Part shown: in pieces, positions 37,533 to 48,239 of the stretch
Numbering within the stretch: the first letter of the stretch is position 1
How the letters are laid out: each line of letters opens with the position of its first letter
Assembly (NCBI RefSeq): GCF_003854935.1
Contig: NZ_CP033969.1
Coordinates: forward strand, 1,054,001-1,118,000
Direction: 5' to 3'
DNA from: Cupriavidus pauculus
GTDB taxonomy: Bacteria; Pseudomonadota; Gammaproteobacteria; Burkholderiales; Burkholderiaceae
Length of the DNA stretch: 64,000 nucleotides
Program-made: the position numbers and the translations under genes
The notes under the pieces: model-generated
Told to the model about the DNA's origin: nothing
The model's database searches: none
The model's input: only the letters and a program-made list of their open reading frames with translations

Positions 37533-37715
37533 GGTGTCTTGTGGTGGGAACCTGAGTCGCCATCGTAGGACGGTGGCGCCACGCCCTGCTTGTGCTGGCG
37601 CAAGACAGCCGGCCGCATTTGGCATCCACGCGACATCGCCACGGCCGCACCGGACCTGCGCGCCGCGTGCGGTGGTATGGTTACGCCTTTCCCGCTTTCC
37701 GTATCCGGCTGTCCC

Positions 37716-39566
37716 ATGTCGCGCGCCCTGGCGATTCTCAAAGAAGTCTTCGGCTATCACGCCTTCCGCGGCAGGCAGGCCGAGATCATCGACCACGTGG
37801 CCGATGGCGGGGACTGCCTGGTCCTGATGCCCACCGGTGGCGGCAAATCGCTCTGCTACCAGATTCCCGCGCTGCTGCGCCAGCAGGCCGGCCATGGTGT
37901 CGGCATCGTCGTTTCGCCATTGATTGCGCTGATGCAGGACCAGGTGGCGGCGCTGACCGAAGCGGGCGTGCGCGCCGCGGTGCTGAACTCGACGCTGAGC
38001 AGCGGCGAGGCGTCGGCCGTGGAGCGCGACCTGCTGGCCGGCCGGATCGAGGTGCTGTACGTGGCGCCCGAACGGCTGATGACGCCGCGCTTCCTGGATC
38101 TGCTGGACCGCACGCGCGTGGGGCTGTTCGCCATCGACGAGGCGCACTGCGTGTCGCAATGGGGGCACGACTTCCGGCCCGAGTACATCCAGCTTTCGGT
38201 GCTGCACGAGCGGTTCCCGAACGTGCCGCGCATCGCGCTCACGGCCACCGCGGACTCGCTGACGCGCAACGAAATCATCGAGCGGCTCGCGCTGGACGAT
38301 GCGCGCGTCTTCATCTCCAGCTTCGACCGGCCGAACATCCGCTACCGCATCGTCGAGAAAGACAACGCCAGGCAGCAACTGCTGGCCTTCATCAAGGCCG
38401 AGCACATGAACGGCGACGGCGGGCACGACAGCGGCATCGTCTACTGCCTGTCGCGCAAGAAGGTGGAGGAAACCGCGCAGTGGCTGGCCGGCCACGGCAT
38501 CAACGCGCTGGCCTACCACGCCGGCATGGACGCCCAGGTGCGGCAGCACCATCAGGCCCGGTTCCGCGAGGAGGAGGGCATCGTCATGGTGGCGACGATT
38601 GCGTTCGGCATGGGCATCGACAAGCCGGATGTGCGCTTTGTGGCACACCTGGACTTGCCGAAGAGCATGGAAGGCTATTACCAGGAAACTGGCCGCGCCG
38701 GCCGCGACGGGCTGCCGGCCAACGCGTGGATGGCCTATGGCCTGGGCGACGTCGTGCAGCAGAAGCGCATGATCGACGAATCCGAGGCGGACGACGCCCA
38801 CAAGCGGGTGTCGTCCGCCAAGCTCGACGCGCTGCTGGGTTTGTGCGAGACGGCCGGCTGCCGGCGGGTGCGGATCCTGGCCTACTTCGACGAGTCGGCC
38901 GGGCCGTGCGGCAACTGCGACACCTGCCTGGAGCCGCCGTCCACGTGGGACGGCACCCGGGAGGCGCAGATGGCACTGTCCTGCGTCTACCGCACGGCGC
39001 AGACCAGTCGCGTCCATTTCGGCGCCACGCACCTGATCGACGTGCTGCGCGGCAATTCGACCGAGAAGATCCGCCAGTGGGGCCACGACAAGGTGTCGAC
39101 CTTTGGCATCGGCAAGGACCTGTCCGTATCGGAATGGCACGCAATCTTCCGCCAGCTCATTGCCCACGGGCTGCTGGTGATCGATCACGGCGGCCATGGC
39201 GCGCTGCTGCTGGGCGAGCCGGCCCGGGCGGTGCTCAAGGGTGAGCAATCGATCACACTGCGGCGCCAGGTAAGCAAACCGGCCAAGTCCGGAGAGCGGG
39301 CAGGGCGCGGCGGCACGCGCACCGACCACACCGCCACGATGGACGCCGACACGCTGGCCAACTGGGAGGCGCTGCGGCGCTGGCGGACGGCCACGGCCAA
39401 GTCGCATGGCGTGCCGGCCTACGTGATCTTCCACGATGCCACGCTCGCCGAGCTGGCGCGCAGCGCGCCGGAGTCGCTGGACGACCTGGCGGAGGTGCCC
39501 GGCATCGGAGCGTCGAAGCTGGAGCGGTACGGCGACGAAATCCTCGAAGCGCTGCGGGCGGTGTGA
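37716..39566 (+). CDS. recQ: ATP-dependent DNA helicase RecQ
   Basis: 3'-to-5' helicase of the RecF recombination and repair pathway. Seen: 616 residues with [11 protein letters not shown], Walker [34 protein letters not shown], helicase motif [12 protein letters not shown], the RQC zinc cysteines (C...C, then CGNCDTC) and a C-terminal HRDC domain ([20 protein letters not shown]). ATG 37716 is chosen from the family start [14 protein letters not shown]; an ATG at 37677 would add 13 residues, and neither has a clear Shine-Dalgarno. Confidence 0.96.
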   Translation: MSRALAILKEVFGYHAFRGRQAEIIDHVADGGDCLVLMPTGGGKSLCYQIPALLRQQAGHGVGIVVSPLIALMQDQVAALTEAGVRAAVLNSTLSSGEASAVERDLLAGRIEVLYVAPERLMTPRFLDLLDRTRVGLFAIDEAHCVSQWGHDFRPEYIQLSVLHERFPNVPRIALTATADSLTRNEIIERLALDDARVFISSFDRPNIRYRIVEKDNARQQLLAFIKAEHMNGDGGHDSGIVYCLSRKKVEETAQWLAGHGINALAYHAGMDAQVRQHHQARFREEEGIVMVATIAFGMGIDKPDVRFVAHLDLPKSMEGYYQETGRAGRDGLPANAWMAYGLGDVVQQKRMIDESEADDAHKRVSSAKLDALLGLCETAGCRRVRILAYFDESAGPCGNCDTCLEPPSTWDGTREAQMALSCVYRTAQTSRVHFGATHLIDVLRGNSTEKIRQWGHDKVSTFGIGKDLSVSEWHAIFRQLIAHGLLVIDHGGHGALLLGEPARAVLKGEQSITLRRQVSKPAKSGERAGRGGTRTDHTATMDADTLANWEALRRWRTATAKSHGVPAYVIFHDATLAELARSAPESLDDLAEVPGIGASKLERYGDEILEALRAV

Positions 39567-39585
39567 GGCCAGACTGGATGTGGCA

Positions 39586-39609
39586 CGTATACGTATACGC
39601 CGCGTATAC
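39586..39609. repeat. Three GTATAC palindromes beside the rpsL promoter
   Basis: GTATAC occurs at 39587-39592, 39593-39598 and 39604-39609. The first two form the perfect 14-bp palindrome CGTATACGTATACG (39586-39599). The cluster ends three bases before the -35 box, a typical activator or repressor position. Confidence 0.7.
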
Positions 39610-39612
39610 CCC

Positions 39613-39641
39613 TTGACCGTTGCAAACCACGCTGCTAGAGT
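39613..39641 (+). promoter_or_regulatory. str operon (rpsL) promoter
   Basis: -35 TTGACC (39613-39618), 17 bases, -10 TAGAGT (39636-39641), about 240 bases before rpsL. Confidence 0.6.
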
Positions 39642-39879
39642 GCCAGATTCGAGTTTTTGGCTTCGGATTTCGCTCGTCCGTCGGGTTTGTGGCGCTTCAG
39701 GTGCCCGGCAGGCAGGACGGCAGCGGGATCCCGGCAAGCTCGCGCTCTTTGGCAAGTCTGTCACTTCACAGCCCTTCCTACAGAGCGTCCTGCTCGCCTT
39801 TCCCGCCCAAAACCCGTTGTTGCCCCTTGGTCAGATGCTGGCGGAGGGGTGTTTTTGTAAAACCAAGCTGGATTGAACA

Positions 39880-40257
39880 ATGCCAACTATCAACCAACTG
39901 GTTCGCAAGCCGCGTGTCTCTGAAGTCATCAAGAGCAAGAGCCCCGCGCTTGAGAACTGCCCGCAGCGTCGCGGCGTGTGCACCCGCGTGTACACCACGA
40001 CGCCGAAGAAGCCGAACTCGGCACTGCGTAAGGTCGCCAAGGTGCGCCTGACCAACGGTTTCGAAGTCATTTCGTATATCGGCGGTGAAGGCCACAACCT
40101 GCAGGAACACTCGGTCGTGCTGATCCGCGGCGGCCGTGTGAAGGATCTGCCGGGTGTGCGTTACCACATCGTCCGTGGCTCGCTGGACCTGCAAGGCGTG
40201 AAGGACCGCAAGCAGGCCCGTTCGAAGTACGGTGCGAAGCGTCCGAAGGCTGCCTAA
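39880..40257 (+). CDS. rpsL: 30S ribosomal protein S12 (uS12)
   Basis: Decoding-centre protein. Seen: 125 residues with [22 protein letters not shown] and [13 protein letters not shown]. Lysines at the classical streptomycin positions (K43 and K88) are wild type, so no target-based streptomycin resistance is expected. It is the first gene of the str operon rpsL-rpsG-fusA-tuf; the Shine-Dalgarno is weak (GGATTG). Confidence 0.98.
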   Translation: MPTINQLVRKPRVSEVIKSKSPALENCPQRRGVCTRVYTTTPKKPNSALRKVAKVRLTNGFEVISYIGGEGHNLQEHSVVLIRGGRVKDLPGVRYHIVRGSLDLQGVKDRKQARSKYGAKRPKAA

Positions 40258-40323
40258 GCTTTCGCGCAAAGCAATATCCGACGGCCGTGACGATGCGTCA
40301 TGGAGCTGTCACCAGGCGGCGGT

Positions 40324-40340
40324 AAAACGGAGCGTTTTTT
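40324..40340 (+). other. Small hairpin with T-run between rpsL and rpsG
   Basis: AAAACG/CGTTTT with a GAG loop and two further T. It is AT-rich and weak, at most an attenuator. In E. coli the rpsL-rpsG gap carries the S7 autoregulatory site; I cannot recognise that structure here with confidence. Confidence 0.35.
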
Positions 40341-40456
40341 GTGCGCCGTGCCGTCGAGTAAGTGGTCACCCGGCGAATTTGTCCAGCCTGATGCTGGCAA
40401 GCTAGTTGGTGGCCGGAGAGCGGAAACATTCAGACCGCCTCTCAACTGAATCTTAA

Positions 40457-40936
<480 letters not shown>

Positions 40937-40962
40937 GGCGCGCGAAAAACGCTGTTGGTTGC

Positions 40963-40994
40963 CGGGCGGGCTGTGTTTTCACACATCTCGCCCG
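40963..40994 (+). other. Hairpin between rpsG and fusA
   Basis: Outer stem CGGGCG/CGCCCG (40963-40968 with 40989-40994) and inner TGTG/CACA around a TTTT loop. Only three T follow. It is a likely processing or pausing element rather than a terminator. Confidence 0.4.
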
Positions 40995-41054
40995 TTTGTG
41001 TTAGGGGCGCAGCCCATGAGATTGCTGCGCCTCACGGACGAATAGAGGATTAAA

Positions 41055-43166
41055 GTGGCTCGTAAGACTCCCATTGAGCGCTACCGCAATATCGGTATTT
41101 CGGCTCACATTGACGCGGGTAAAACCACCACGACCGAGCGGATCCTGTTCTACACCGGTGTGAACCACAAGATCGGTGAAGTGCACGACGGCGCGGCCAC
41201 GATGGACTGGATGGAGCAGGAGCAGGAGCGTGGCATCACGATCACCTCCGCTGCTACCACCGCCTTCTGGAAGGGCATGGGCGGCAACTACCCCGAGCAC
41301 CGTTTCAACATCATCGACACCCCGGGCCACGTGGACTTCACCATCGAGGTGGAGCGTTCCATGCGCGTGCTGGATGGCGCCTGCATGGTCTACTGCGCAG
41401 TGGGTGGCGTGCAGCCCCAGTCGGAAACCGTCTGGCGCCAGGCCAACAAGTACGGCGTGCCGCGTCTGGCGTTCGTCAACAAGATGGACCGTACCGGCGC
41501 GAACTTCTTCAAGGTCTACGACCAGCTGAAGACCCGCCTGAAGGCCAACCCGGTGCCCGTGGTGGTGCCGATCGGCGCCGAAGACGGCTTCCAGGGCGTG
41601 GTCGACCTGCTGGAAATGAAGGCCATCATCTGGGACGAAGCCAGCCAGGGCGTGAAGTTCGAGTACCAGGACATCCCGGCCGAGCTGAAGGACACCGCTG
41701 ACGAATGGCGCGAGAAGATGGTCGAGTCGGCCGCCGAAGCCAGCGAAGAGCTGATGGAAAAGTACCTGGGCGGCGAAGAGCTGACCCGCGCAGAGATCGT
41801 CAAGGCGCTGCGTGACCGTACCATCGCCTGCGAAATCCAGCCGATGCTGTGCGGCACCGCGTTCAAGAACAAGGGTGTGCAGCGTATGCTGGACGCCGTG
41901 ATCGACTTCCTGCCGTCGCCCGTGGACATCCCGCCGGTCAAGGGCGTGGACGAAAGCGACGACGAGAAGAAGCTGGAACGCAAGGCCGACGACAACGAGA
42001 AGTTCTCGGCGCTGGCCTTCAAGATCATGACCGACCCGTTCGTCGGCCAGCTGATCTTCTTCCGCGTGTACTCGGGCAAGATCAACTCGGGCGACACCGT
42101 GTACAACCCGGTGAAGCAGAAGAAGGAGCGTCTGGGCCGTATTCTGCAGATGCACGCCAACCAGCGCGAGGAAATCAAGGAAGTGCTGGCCGGCGACATC
42201 GCCGCCGCGGTGGGCCTGAAGGACGCCACCACGGGCGACACGCTGTGCGATCCGGCTGCCCCGATCGTGCTCGAGCGCATGGTGTTCCCGGAGCCGGTGA
42301 TCTCGCAGGCCGTGGAGCCGAAGACCAAGGCCGACCAGGAAAAGATGGGCATCGCCCTGAACCGCCTGGCCGCCGAGGATCCGTCGTTCCGCGTGCGTAC
42401 CGATGAAGAATCGGGCCAGACCATCATTTCGGGCATGGGCGAGCTCCACCTGGAAATCCTGGTGGACCGCATGAAGCGCGAATTCGGCGTGGAAGCCAAC
42501 ATCGGCGCCCCGCAGGTGGCCTACCGCGAAACCATCCGCAAGAAGGCCGAGGACGTCGAAGGCAAGTTCGTCAAGCAGTCGGGCGGCCGCGGCCAGTACG
42601 GTCACGCCGTGATCACGCTGGAACCGCAGGAGCCGGGCAAGGGCTTCGAGTTCATCGACGCCATCAAGGGCGGTGTGATTCCTCGCGAATACATCCCCGC
42701 GGTGGAGAAGGGTATCGTCGACACGCTGCCGTCCGGTATCCTGGCCGGCTTCCCGGTGGTGGACGTGAAGGTCACGCTGACGTTCGGTTCGTACCACGAC
42801 GTGGACTCGAACGAAAACGCGTTCCGCATGGCCGGCTCGATGGCTTTCAAGGAAGCCATGCGCAAGGCCAGCCCGGTTCTGCTGGAGCCGATGATGGCCG
42901 TGGAAGTGGAAACGCCGGAAGACTACACGGGTACCGTGATGGGCGATCTGTCGTCCCGCCGCGGCATCGTGCAGGGCATGGACGACATGGTTGGCGGCGG
43001 CAAGATCATCAAGGCCGAAGTCCCGCTGTCGGAAATGTTCGGTTATTCCACGGCGCTGCGCTCGGCCACCCAAGGCCGCGCCACGTACACCATGGAATTC
43101 AAGCACTACGCCGAGGCGCCGAAGAACATCGCCGAAGCCGTGATGACCGCCAAGGGCAAGCAATAA
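41055..43166 (+). CDS. fusA: Elongation factor G
   Basis: Translocase GTPase of 703 residues. Seen: [15 protein letters not shown] (P loop), [37 protein letters not shown], and domain IV with [12 protein letters not shown]. The start codon is GTG at 41055, supported by AGAGGA at 41044-41049 and the family N terminus [14 protein letters not shown]. The fusidic-acid contact region looks unaltered. It is third in the str operon. Confidence 0.98.
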   Translation: MARKTPIERYRNIGISAHIDAGKTTTTERILFYTGVNHKIGEVHDGAATMDWMEQEQERGITITSAATTAFWKGMGGNYPEHRFNIIDTPGHVDFTIEVERSMRVLDGACMVYCAVGGVQPQSETVWRQANKYGVPRLAFVNKMDRTGANFFKVYDQLKTRLKANPVPVVVPIGAEDGFQGVVDLLEMKAIIWDEASQGVKFEYQDIPAELKDTADEWREKMVESAAEASEELMEKYLGGEELTRAEIVKALRDRTIACEIQPMLCGTAFKNKGVQRMLDAVIDFLPSPVDIPPVKGVDESDDEKKLERKADDNEKFSALAFKIMTDPFVGQLIFFRVYSGKINSGDTVYNPVKQKKERLGRILQMHANQREEIKEVLAGDIAAAVGLKDATTGDTLCDPAAPIVLERMVFPEPVISQAVEPKTKADQEKMGIALNRLAAEDPSFRVRTDEESGQTIISGMGELHLEILVDRMKREFGVEANIGAPQVAYRETIRKKAEDVEGKFVKQSGGRGQYGHAVITLEPQEPGKGFEFIDAIKGGVIPREYIPAVEKGIVDTLPSGILAGFPVVDVKVTLTFGSYHDVDSNENAFRMAGSMAFKEAMRKASPVLLEPMMAVEVETPEDYTGTVMGDLSSRRGIVQGMDDMVGGGKIIKAEVPLSEMFGYSTALRSATQGRATYTMEFKHYAEAPKNIAEAVMTAKGKQ

Positions 43167-43174
43167 ACGTCGCA

Positions 43175-43199
43175 CCGCCACGCATGACCTGCGTGGCGG
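43175..43199 (+). other. Hairpin between fusA and the second tuf
   Basis: Perfect 9-bp inverted repeat CCGCCACGC/GCGTGGCGG with an ATGACCT loop and no T-run; possible mRNA processing or stabilising element. Confidence 0.5.
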
Positions 43200-43243
43200 C
43201 GCAAAAGAATCGAATCAGACTGTATTCCATTAGGAGCTGAAAC

Positions 43244-44434
43244 ATGGCAAAGGAAAAGTTCGAGCGGACCAAGCCGCACGTGAACGTAGGTACGATTGGT
43301 CACGTTGACCACGGCAAGACGACGCTGACGGCAGCGATTGCCACGGTGCTGGCTGCGAAGTTCGGTGGCGCCGCCAAGAAGTACGACGAGATCGACGCTG
43401 CGCCGGAAGAGAAGGCGCGTGGCATCACGATCAACACCGCGCACGTGGAATACGAGACGGCCAACCGTCACTACGCCCACGTTGACTGCCCGGGCCACGC
43501 CGACTACGTGAAGAACATGATCACGGGCGCCGCGCAGATGGACGGCGCCATCCTGGTGTGCTCGGCCGCTGACGGCCCGATGCCGCAGACGCGCGAGCAC
43601 ATCCTGCTGGCCCGTCAGGTTGGCGTGCCGTACATCATCGTGTTCCTGAACAAGTGCGACATGGTGGACGACGCCGAGCTGCTCGAGCTGGTGGAAATGG
43701 AAGTGCGCGAGCTGCTGAGCAAGTACGACTTCCCGGGCGACGACACGCCGATCGTGAAGGGTTCGGCCAAGCTGGCGCTGGAAGGCGACAAGGGCGACCT
43801 GGGCGAAGAAGCGATCATGCGCCTGGCCGAAGCGCTGGACACGTACATCCCGACGCCGGAGCGCGCCGTGGACGGTACGTTCCTGATGCCGGTGGAAGAC
43901 GTGTTCTCGATCTCGGGCCGCGGTACCGTGGTGACCGGCCGTATCGAGCGCGGCGTGGTGAAGGTCGGTGAGGAAATCGAAATCGTGGGTATCCGCCCGA
44001 CGGTGAAGACGACCTGCACGGGCGTGGAAATGTTCCGCAAGCTGCTGGACCAGGGCCAGGCTGGCGACAACGTCGGCCTGCTGCTGCGCGGCACGAAGCG
44101 CGAAGACGTGGAGCGTGGTCAGGTCCTGTGCAAGCCGGGCTCGATCAAGCCGCACACGCACTTCACCGGCGAGGTGTACATCCTGTCGAAGGACGAAGGC
44201 GGCCGTCACACGCCGTTCTTCAACAACTATCGCCCGCAGTTCTATTTCCGCACGACCGACGTGACCGGCTCGATCGAGCTGCCGAAGGACAAGGAAATGG
44301 TCATGCCGGGTGACAACGTGTCGATCACCGTCAAGCTGATCGCCCCGATCGCCATGGAAGAAGGCCTGCGCTTCGCTATCCGCGAAGGCGGTCGTACCGT
44401 CGGCGCCGGCGTTGTGGCAAAGATCCTCGACTAA
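43244..44434 (+). CDS. tuf: Elongation factor Tu, copy 2
   Basis: Second EF-Tu gene, 396 residues, encoding the same protein as 15432-16622. The first 160 or so bases of the two genes are identical. The differences I see are all silent, apart from the TAA/TGA stop change; the flanks differ entirely. It lies in the str operon after fusA (the tufA position of E. coli), with TAGGAG before ATG 43244. Confidence 0.98.
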   Translation: MAKEKFERTKPHVNVGTIGHVDHGKTTLTAAIATVLAAKFGGAAKKYDEIDAAPEEKARGITINTAHVEYETANRHYAHVDCPGHADYVKNMITGAAQMDGAILVCSAADGPMPQTREHILLARQVGVPYIIVFLNKCDMVDDAELLELVEMEVRELLSKYDFPGDDTPIVKGSAKLALEGDKGDLGEEAIMRLAEALDTYIPTPERAVDGTFLMPVEDVFSISGRGTVVTGRIERGVVKVGEEIEIVGIRPTVKTTCTGVEMFRKLLDQGQAGDNVGLLLRGTKREDVERGQVLCKPGSIKPHTHFTGEVYILSKDEGGRHTPFFNNYRPQFYFRTTDVTGSIELPKDKEMVMPGDNVSITVKLIAPIAMEEGLRFAIREGGRTVGAGVVAKILD

Positions 44435-44445
44435 GCAACCTTCCC

Positions 44446-44470
44446 GGGACATGCCTTCGGGCGTGTTCCC
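44446..44470 (+). other. UUCG-capped hairpin between tuf and rpsJ
   Basis: GGGACATGCC folds with GGCGTGTTCCC (one bulge, one wobble) around a TTCG tetraloop. No T-run. Probably a stabiliser or processing site separating the tuf and rpsJ messages. Confidence 0.45.
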
Positions 44471-44513
44471 GACAATCCGGGCACGCTGCCCATCGCTCTT
44501 TTAAGGAACAATC

Positions 44514-44822
44514 ATGCAGAACCAGAAGATCCGTATCCGCCTGAAGGCTTTCGACTACCGCCTGATCGACCAGTCGGCCGCCGAAATCGTGGATACCGCC
44601 AAGCGTACCGGCGCGATCGTCAAGGGCCCGGTGCCCCTGCCGACCCGCATCCAGCGCTTCGACATCCTGCGTTCGCCGCACGTCAACAAGACCAGCCGCG
44701 ATCAGTTCGAGATCCGCACTCACCAGCGCCTGATGGACATCGTCGATCCGACGGACAAGACCGTCGACGCGCTGATGAAGCTCGACCTGCCGGCCGGCGT
44801 GGACGTCGAGATCAAGGTGTAA
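44514..44822 (+). CDS. rpsJ: 30S ribosomal protein S10 (uS10) / NusE
   Basis: Ribosomal protein that also acts with NusB at boxA and with NusG. Seen: 102 residues, [51 protein letters not shown] and [25 protein letters not shown] precedes ATG 44514. Unusually, it is separated from rplC by 349 bases with a terminator-like hairpin and a new promoter. Confidence 0.98.
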   Translation: MQNQKIRIRLKAFDYRLIDQSAAEIVDTAKRTGAIVKGPVPLPTRIQRFDILRSPHVNKTSRDQFEIRTHQRLMDIVDPTDKTVDALMKLDLPAGVDVEIKV

Positions 44823-44858
44823 TCATGTGTCGGGCCGCCTGGCGGCCTGGTGCAGCGG

Positions 44859-44889
44859 AAACGGCGGACGCAAGTTCGCCGTTTTTGTT
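44859..44889 (+). terminator. Terminator-like hairpin after rpsJ
   Basis: AAACGGCGGAC pairs with GTTCGCCGTTT (11 pairs, one G-T) around a GCAA tetraloop, followed by TTGTTT (the last stem bases are part of the T-run TTTTT). It starts 37 bases after the rpsJ stop. It could end or attenuate the str-rpsJ message. Confidence 0.7.
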
Positions 44890-45010
44890 TATGCGGCGCC
44901 TGCCGCGCCGGCATATGCCCGGAAAACCACGGCTTCGGCATGCAAAGTGCCGCATTGGACGCCGTGCCGGCGATTTCTGCGCTTCCTAGCCAGAAAAAGC
45001 GCCACACATC

Positions 45011-45039
45011 TTGCCCTTTCCAAAAGCCTGCGTTATATT
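45011..45039 (+). promoter_or_regulatory. Promoter upstream of rplC
   Basis: -35 TTGCCC (45011-45016), exactly 17 bases, -10 TATATT (45034-45039). The predicted start (about 45046) coincides with the base of a 7-bp hairpin, so the message would begin with a protected 5' end. Confidence 0.7.
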
Positions 45040-45171
45040 GTAAGGCTACCCGTTTCTCCGGGTAGTGGGGGCCGTTTTGGCCGGCGCAGTCCTTTTCGCG
45101 CAACCCGCAAATCGCACAGTTTTCGTGTATCAATCAGCCCCGGCCAATCGCAGCTGGGAATGGAGCAAACC

Positions 45172-45816
45172 ATGAGCCTTGGCCTTGTAGGTCGCAAGGT
45201 TGGCATGACCCGTATTTTCACGGACGACGGTGATTCGATTCCCGTTACCGTGGTCGAGGTCGGCGACAACCGCGTGACGCAAATCAAGACGGACGAGACC
45301 GACGGTTACACTGCGGTTCAAGTCACCTTCGGCAGCCGACGCGCAAGCCGCGTTACCAAGCCGCTGGCGGGTCATCTCGCCAAAGCCGGCGTGGAAGCTG
45401 GTGAAATCATCAAAGAATTCCGCATCGATGCAGCCAAGGCTGCCGAACTGCAAGCTGGCGGTTCGCTGTCGGTCGACCTGTTCCAGGTCGGTCAGAAGAT
45501 CGACGTGCAGGGCGTGACCATCGGTAAGGGCTACGCCGGTACCATTAAGCGCTACCACTTCGCATCGGGTCGTGCCACCCACGGTAACTCGCGTTCGCAC
45601 AACGTGCCGGGTTCCATCGGTATGGCGCAGGATCCGGGCCGCGTGTTCCCGGGCAAGCGCATGACGGGTCACCTCGGTGACGTCACCCGTACCGTGCAAA
45701 ACCTCGAGATCGCCAAGATCGACGCAGAGCGCAAGCTGCTGCTGGTCAAGGGCGCCATCCCCGGTTCCAAGGGCGGCAAGGTCATCGTGACCCCGGCCGT
45801 CAAGGCCAAAGCTTAA
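45172..45816 (+). CDS. rplC: 50S ribosomal protein L3 (uL3)
   Basis: Early-assembly protein reaching into the peptidyl-transferase centre. Seen: 214 residues from [15 protein letters not shown], with the [21 protein letters not shown] loop region near residue 140 and [20 protein letters not shown] lies 6 bases before ATG 45172; the longer open frame upstream is intergenic read-through. It is the first gene after the internal promoter. Confidence 0.97.
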   Translation: MSLGLVGRKVGMTRIFTDDGDSIPVTVVEVGDNRVTQIKTDETDGYTAVQVTFGSRRASRVTKPLAGHLAKAGVEAGEIIKEFRIDAAKAAELQAGGSLSVDLFQVGQKIDVQGVTIGKGYAGTIKRYHFASGRATHGNSRSHNVPGSIGMAQDPGRVFPGKRMTGHLGDVTRTVQNLEIAKIDAERKLLLVKGAIPGSKGGKVIVTPAVKAKA

Positions 45817-45828
45817 GGAGCGCATGTA

Positions 45829-46449
45829 ATGGAACTCAAGCTCCTCCAGGATAACGGTCAAATCGGCGCCGGCGTTGCTGCCTCGCCCGAAGTGTTCGGC
45901 CGTGACTACAACGAAGCGCTGGTTCACCAGATCGTCGTTGCGTACCAGGCGAACGCCCGTAGCGGTAACCGCAAGCAGAAGGACCGCGAAGAGGTCAAGC
46001 ACACGACCAAGAAGCCGTGGCGCCAGAAGGGTACGGGCCGTGCTCGTGCGGGTATGTCGTCCTCGCCGCTGTGGCGTGGCGGTGGCCGTATCTTCCCGAA
46101 TACGCCGGAAGAGAACTTCAGCCAGAAGGTCAACAAGAAGATGTTCCGTGCCGGCATGCGCTCGATTTACTCGCAGCTCGCACGTGAAGGTCGTATCAAT
46201 GTGGTGGACGGTTTCGCTGTCGACGCGCCCAAGACCAAGCTGCTGGCCGACAAGTTCAAGGCCATGGGCCTGGACTCGGTGCTGATCATCACCGACAGCC
46301 TCGACGAAAACCTCTACCTGGCTTCGCGCAACCTGCCGAACGTGGCAGTCGTGGAGCCGCGTCACGCTGATCCGCTGTCGCTGGTGCACTACAAGAAGGT
46401 GATCGTGACGAAGGCAGCCGTTGCGCAGATCGAGGAGTTGCTGAAATGA
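45829..46449 (+). CDS. rplD: 50S ribosomal protein L4 (uL4)
   Basis: Lines the peptide exit tunnel; in E. coli it also attenuates the S10 operon. Seen: 206 residues with [26 protein letters not shown], the tunnel loop, and the C-terminal [20 protein letters not shown]. Its stop overlaps the rplW start (ATGA). Confidence 0.98.
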   Translation: MELKLLQDNGQIGAGVAASPEVFGRDYNEALVHQIVVAYQANARSGNRKQKDREEVKHTTKKPWRQKGTGRARAGMSSSPLWRGGGRIFPNTPEENFSQKVNKKMFRAGMRSIYSQLAREGRINVVDGFAVDAPKTKLLADKFKAMGLDSVLIITDSLDENLYLASRNLPNVAVVEPRHADPLSLVHYKKVIVTKAAVAQIEELLK

Positions 46450-46760
46450 CGCAAGTAGCCAAGAACGATCATCGTTTGATGCAGGTGCTGCTCGCGCCGG
46501 TGGTTTCCGAAAAGGCAACCCTGGTCGCCGACAAGAATGAACAAGTCGTGTTCGAAGTGGCTCGCGATGCCAACAAGGCAGAAGTGAAGGCCGCCGTCGA
46601 ACTGCTGTTCAAGGTCGAGGTGCAGTCCGTTCAGATCCTGAACCAGAAGGGCAAGCAAAAGCGCTTTGGCCGCTTCATGGGCCGTCGCAACCACGTCAAG
46701 AAGGCATACGTGGCGCTCAAGCCGGGTCAGGAAATCAATTTTGAAGCGGAGGCCAAGTAA
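46446..46760 (+). CDS. rplW: 50S ribosomal protein L23 (uL23)
   Basis: Docking site for trigger factor and SRP at the exit tunnel. Seen: 104 residues, [38 protein letters not shown] and [20 protein letters not shown]. Overlaps rplD by 4 bases and is followed by rplB after 2 bases. Confidence 0.97.
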   Translation: MTQVAKNDHRLMQVLLAPVVSEKATLVADKNEQVVFEVARDANKAEVKAAVELLFKVEVQSVQILNQKGKQKRFGRFMGRRNHVKKAYVALKPGQEINFEAEAK

Positions 46761-46762
46761 TC

Positions 46763-47593
46763 ATGGCACTCGTCAAGACCAAGCCGACTTCCCCGGGTCG
46801 TCGCTCGATGGTGAAGGTGGTCAACAAGGACCTTCACAAGGGCGCCCCGCACGCTCCGCTGCTGGAAAAGCAATTCCAGAAGTCGGGCCGTAACAACAAT
46901 GGTCATATCACCACCCGCCACAAGGGCGGTGGTCATAAGCACCACTACCGCGTGGTCGATTTCAAGCGCAGCGACAAGGACGGCATCCCCGCCAAGGTCG
47001 AGCGCCTGGAATACGATCCGAACCGCAGCGCCAATATCGCGCTGGTGCTGTTCGCCGACGGCGAGCGCCGCTACATCATCGCCACCAAGGGCATGGTAGC
47101 CGGCCAGTCGCTGATGAATGGCTCGGAAGCGCCGATCAAGGCCGGTAACAACCTGCCGATCCGCAACATCCCGGTCGGTACCACGATCAACAACGTCGAA
47201 ATCCTGCCTGGCAAGGGTGCGCAAGTCGCACGCGCTGCCGGTGGTTCCGCCGTGCTGCTGGCCCGCGAAGGCCTGTACGCCCAGGTTCGTCTGCGCTCCG
47301 GTGAAGTGCGTCGCGTTCACATCGAATGCCGCGCCACCATCGGTGAAGTGGGCAACGAAGAGCACAGCCTGCGCGTGATCGGCAAGGCCGGTGCCACGCG
47401 CTGGCGCGGCATTCGCCCGACCGTTCGCGGCGTGGTGATGAACCCGGTCGACCACCCGCACGGTGGTGGTGAAGGCAAGACTGCTGCTGGTCGCGATCCC
47501 GTGTCGCCGTGGGGTACCCCGGCCAAGGGTTACCGTACCCGCAGCAACAAGCGCACGGACAGCATGATCGTCCAGCGCCGTCACAAGCGCTAA
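46763..47593 (+). CDS. rplB: 50S ribosomal protein L2 (uL2)
   Basis: Core protein needed for peptidyl-transferase activity and subunit association. Seen: 276 residues, [31 protein letters not shown] and the strongly conserved [14 protein letters not shown] near the C terminus with its key histidine, then [14 protein letters not shown]. Confidence 0.98.
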   Translation: MALVKTKPTSPGRRSMVKVVNKDLHKGAPHAPLLEKQFQKSGRNNNGHITTRHKGGGHKHHYRVVDFKRSDKDGIPAKVERLEYDPNRSANIALVLFADGERRYIIATKGMVAGQSLMNGSEAPIKAGNNLPIRNIPVGTTINNVEILPGKGAQVARAAGGSAVLLAREGLYAQVRLRSGEVRRVHIECRATIGEVGNEEHSLRVIGKAGATRWRGIRPTVRGVVMNPVDHPHGGGEGKTAAGRDPVSPWGTPAKGYRTRSNKRTDSMIVQRRHKR

Positions 47594-47615
47594 TCGGTAG
47601 GTAGGAGCTAAAGAT

Positions 47616-47891
47616 ATGACTCGTTCCGCAAAAAAGGGTCCGTTCTGCGACGACCACCTGCTGAAGAAGGTGGAAGCGGCTGCAGGCGGCAAGGACAAGA
47701 AGCCCATCAAGACATGGTCGCGCCGTTCGACGATCATGCCTGAGTTCATCGGTCTGACGATCGCCGTGCACAACGGCCGTCAACACGTGCCGGTGTACGT
47801 GACGGAAAACATGGTTGGCCACAAGCTCGGCGAATTTGCGATTACCCGCACGTTCAAGGGCCACGCGGCTGACAAGAAAGCGAAGAGGTAA
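47616..47891 (+). CDS. rpsS: 30S ribosomal protein S19 (uS19)
   Basis: Head protein contacting S13 and the A-site finger. Seen: 91 residues, [35 protein letters not shown] and [26 protein letters not shown] precedes ATG 47616. Confidence 0.98.
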   Translation: MTRSAKKGPFCDDHLLKKVEAAAGGKDKKPIKTWSRRSTIMPEFIGLTIAVHNGRQHVPVYVTENMVGHKLGEFAITRTFKGHAADKKAKR

Positions 47892-47900
47892 GGTGCCATC

Positions 47901-48230
47901 ATGGAAGTGAAAGCGATTCATCGCGGTGCCCGTATCTCCGCCCAGAAGACGCGTCTGGTCGCTGACCAGATCCGCGGTCTGCCGATCGAGCGCGCGCTCA
48001 ACATCCTGACGTTCAGCCCGAAAAAGGCTGCCGGGATCGTGAAGAAGGTGGTCGAGTCGGCCATCGCCAACGCCGAGCACAACGAAGGCGCCGATATCGA
48101 CGAACTGAAGGTCAAATCGATCTTCGTCGACAAGGCAACCTCGCTCAAGCGCTTCACCGCACGGGCGAAGGGCCGCGGCAACCGCATCGAGAAACAAACC
48201 TGTCACATCACTGTGACGCTCGGCAACTAA
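47901..48230 (+). CDS. rplV: 50S ribosomal protein L22 (uL22)
   Basis: Lines the exit tunnel opposite L4. Seen: 109 residues, [40 protein letters not shown] and the tunnel hairpin [15 protein letters not shown]. No macrolide-resistance-like deletion is evident. Confidence 0.98.
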   Translation: MEVKAIHRGARISAQKTRLVADQIRGLPIERALNILTFSPKKAAGIVKKVVESAIANAEHNEGADIDELKVKSIFVDKATSLKRFTARAKGRGNRIEKQTCHITVTLGN

Positions 48231-48239
48231 GGAGTCACG

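Larger units (their letters stand above)
39567..39879 (+). promoter_or_regulatory. recQ-rpsL intergenic region (str operon control region)
   Basis: 313 bases without a gene. It contains a GTATAC repeat cluster (39586-39609) directly upstream of the rpsL promoter (39613-39641), then a long leader of about 230 bases before rpsL. No other strong dyad is evident in the leader. Confidence 0.7.
44823..45171 (+). promoter_or_regulatory. rpsJ-rplC intergenic region
   Basis: 349 bases without a gene. It contains a terminator-like hairpin (44856-44889), a strong promoter (45011-45039) and, right at the predicted start site, a 7-bp hairpin CTACCCG/CGGGTAG (45046-45052 with 45059-45065). A further 100-base leader precedes rplC. 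An open frame crosses the region but has no family-like sequence. Confidence 0.75.

Noticed and set aside
37592-39244. Second plus-strand frame of 550 codons inside recQ
   Set aside because: Out-of-frame shadow; the recQ frame contains all helicase motifs.
44827-45171. N-terminal extension of rplC by 115 codons, or a separate small gene in the rpsJ-rplC gap
   Set aside because: The extension crosses a terminator-like hairpin and a promoter and has no conserved sequence; L3 has its usual start and Shine-Dalgarno at 45172.
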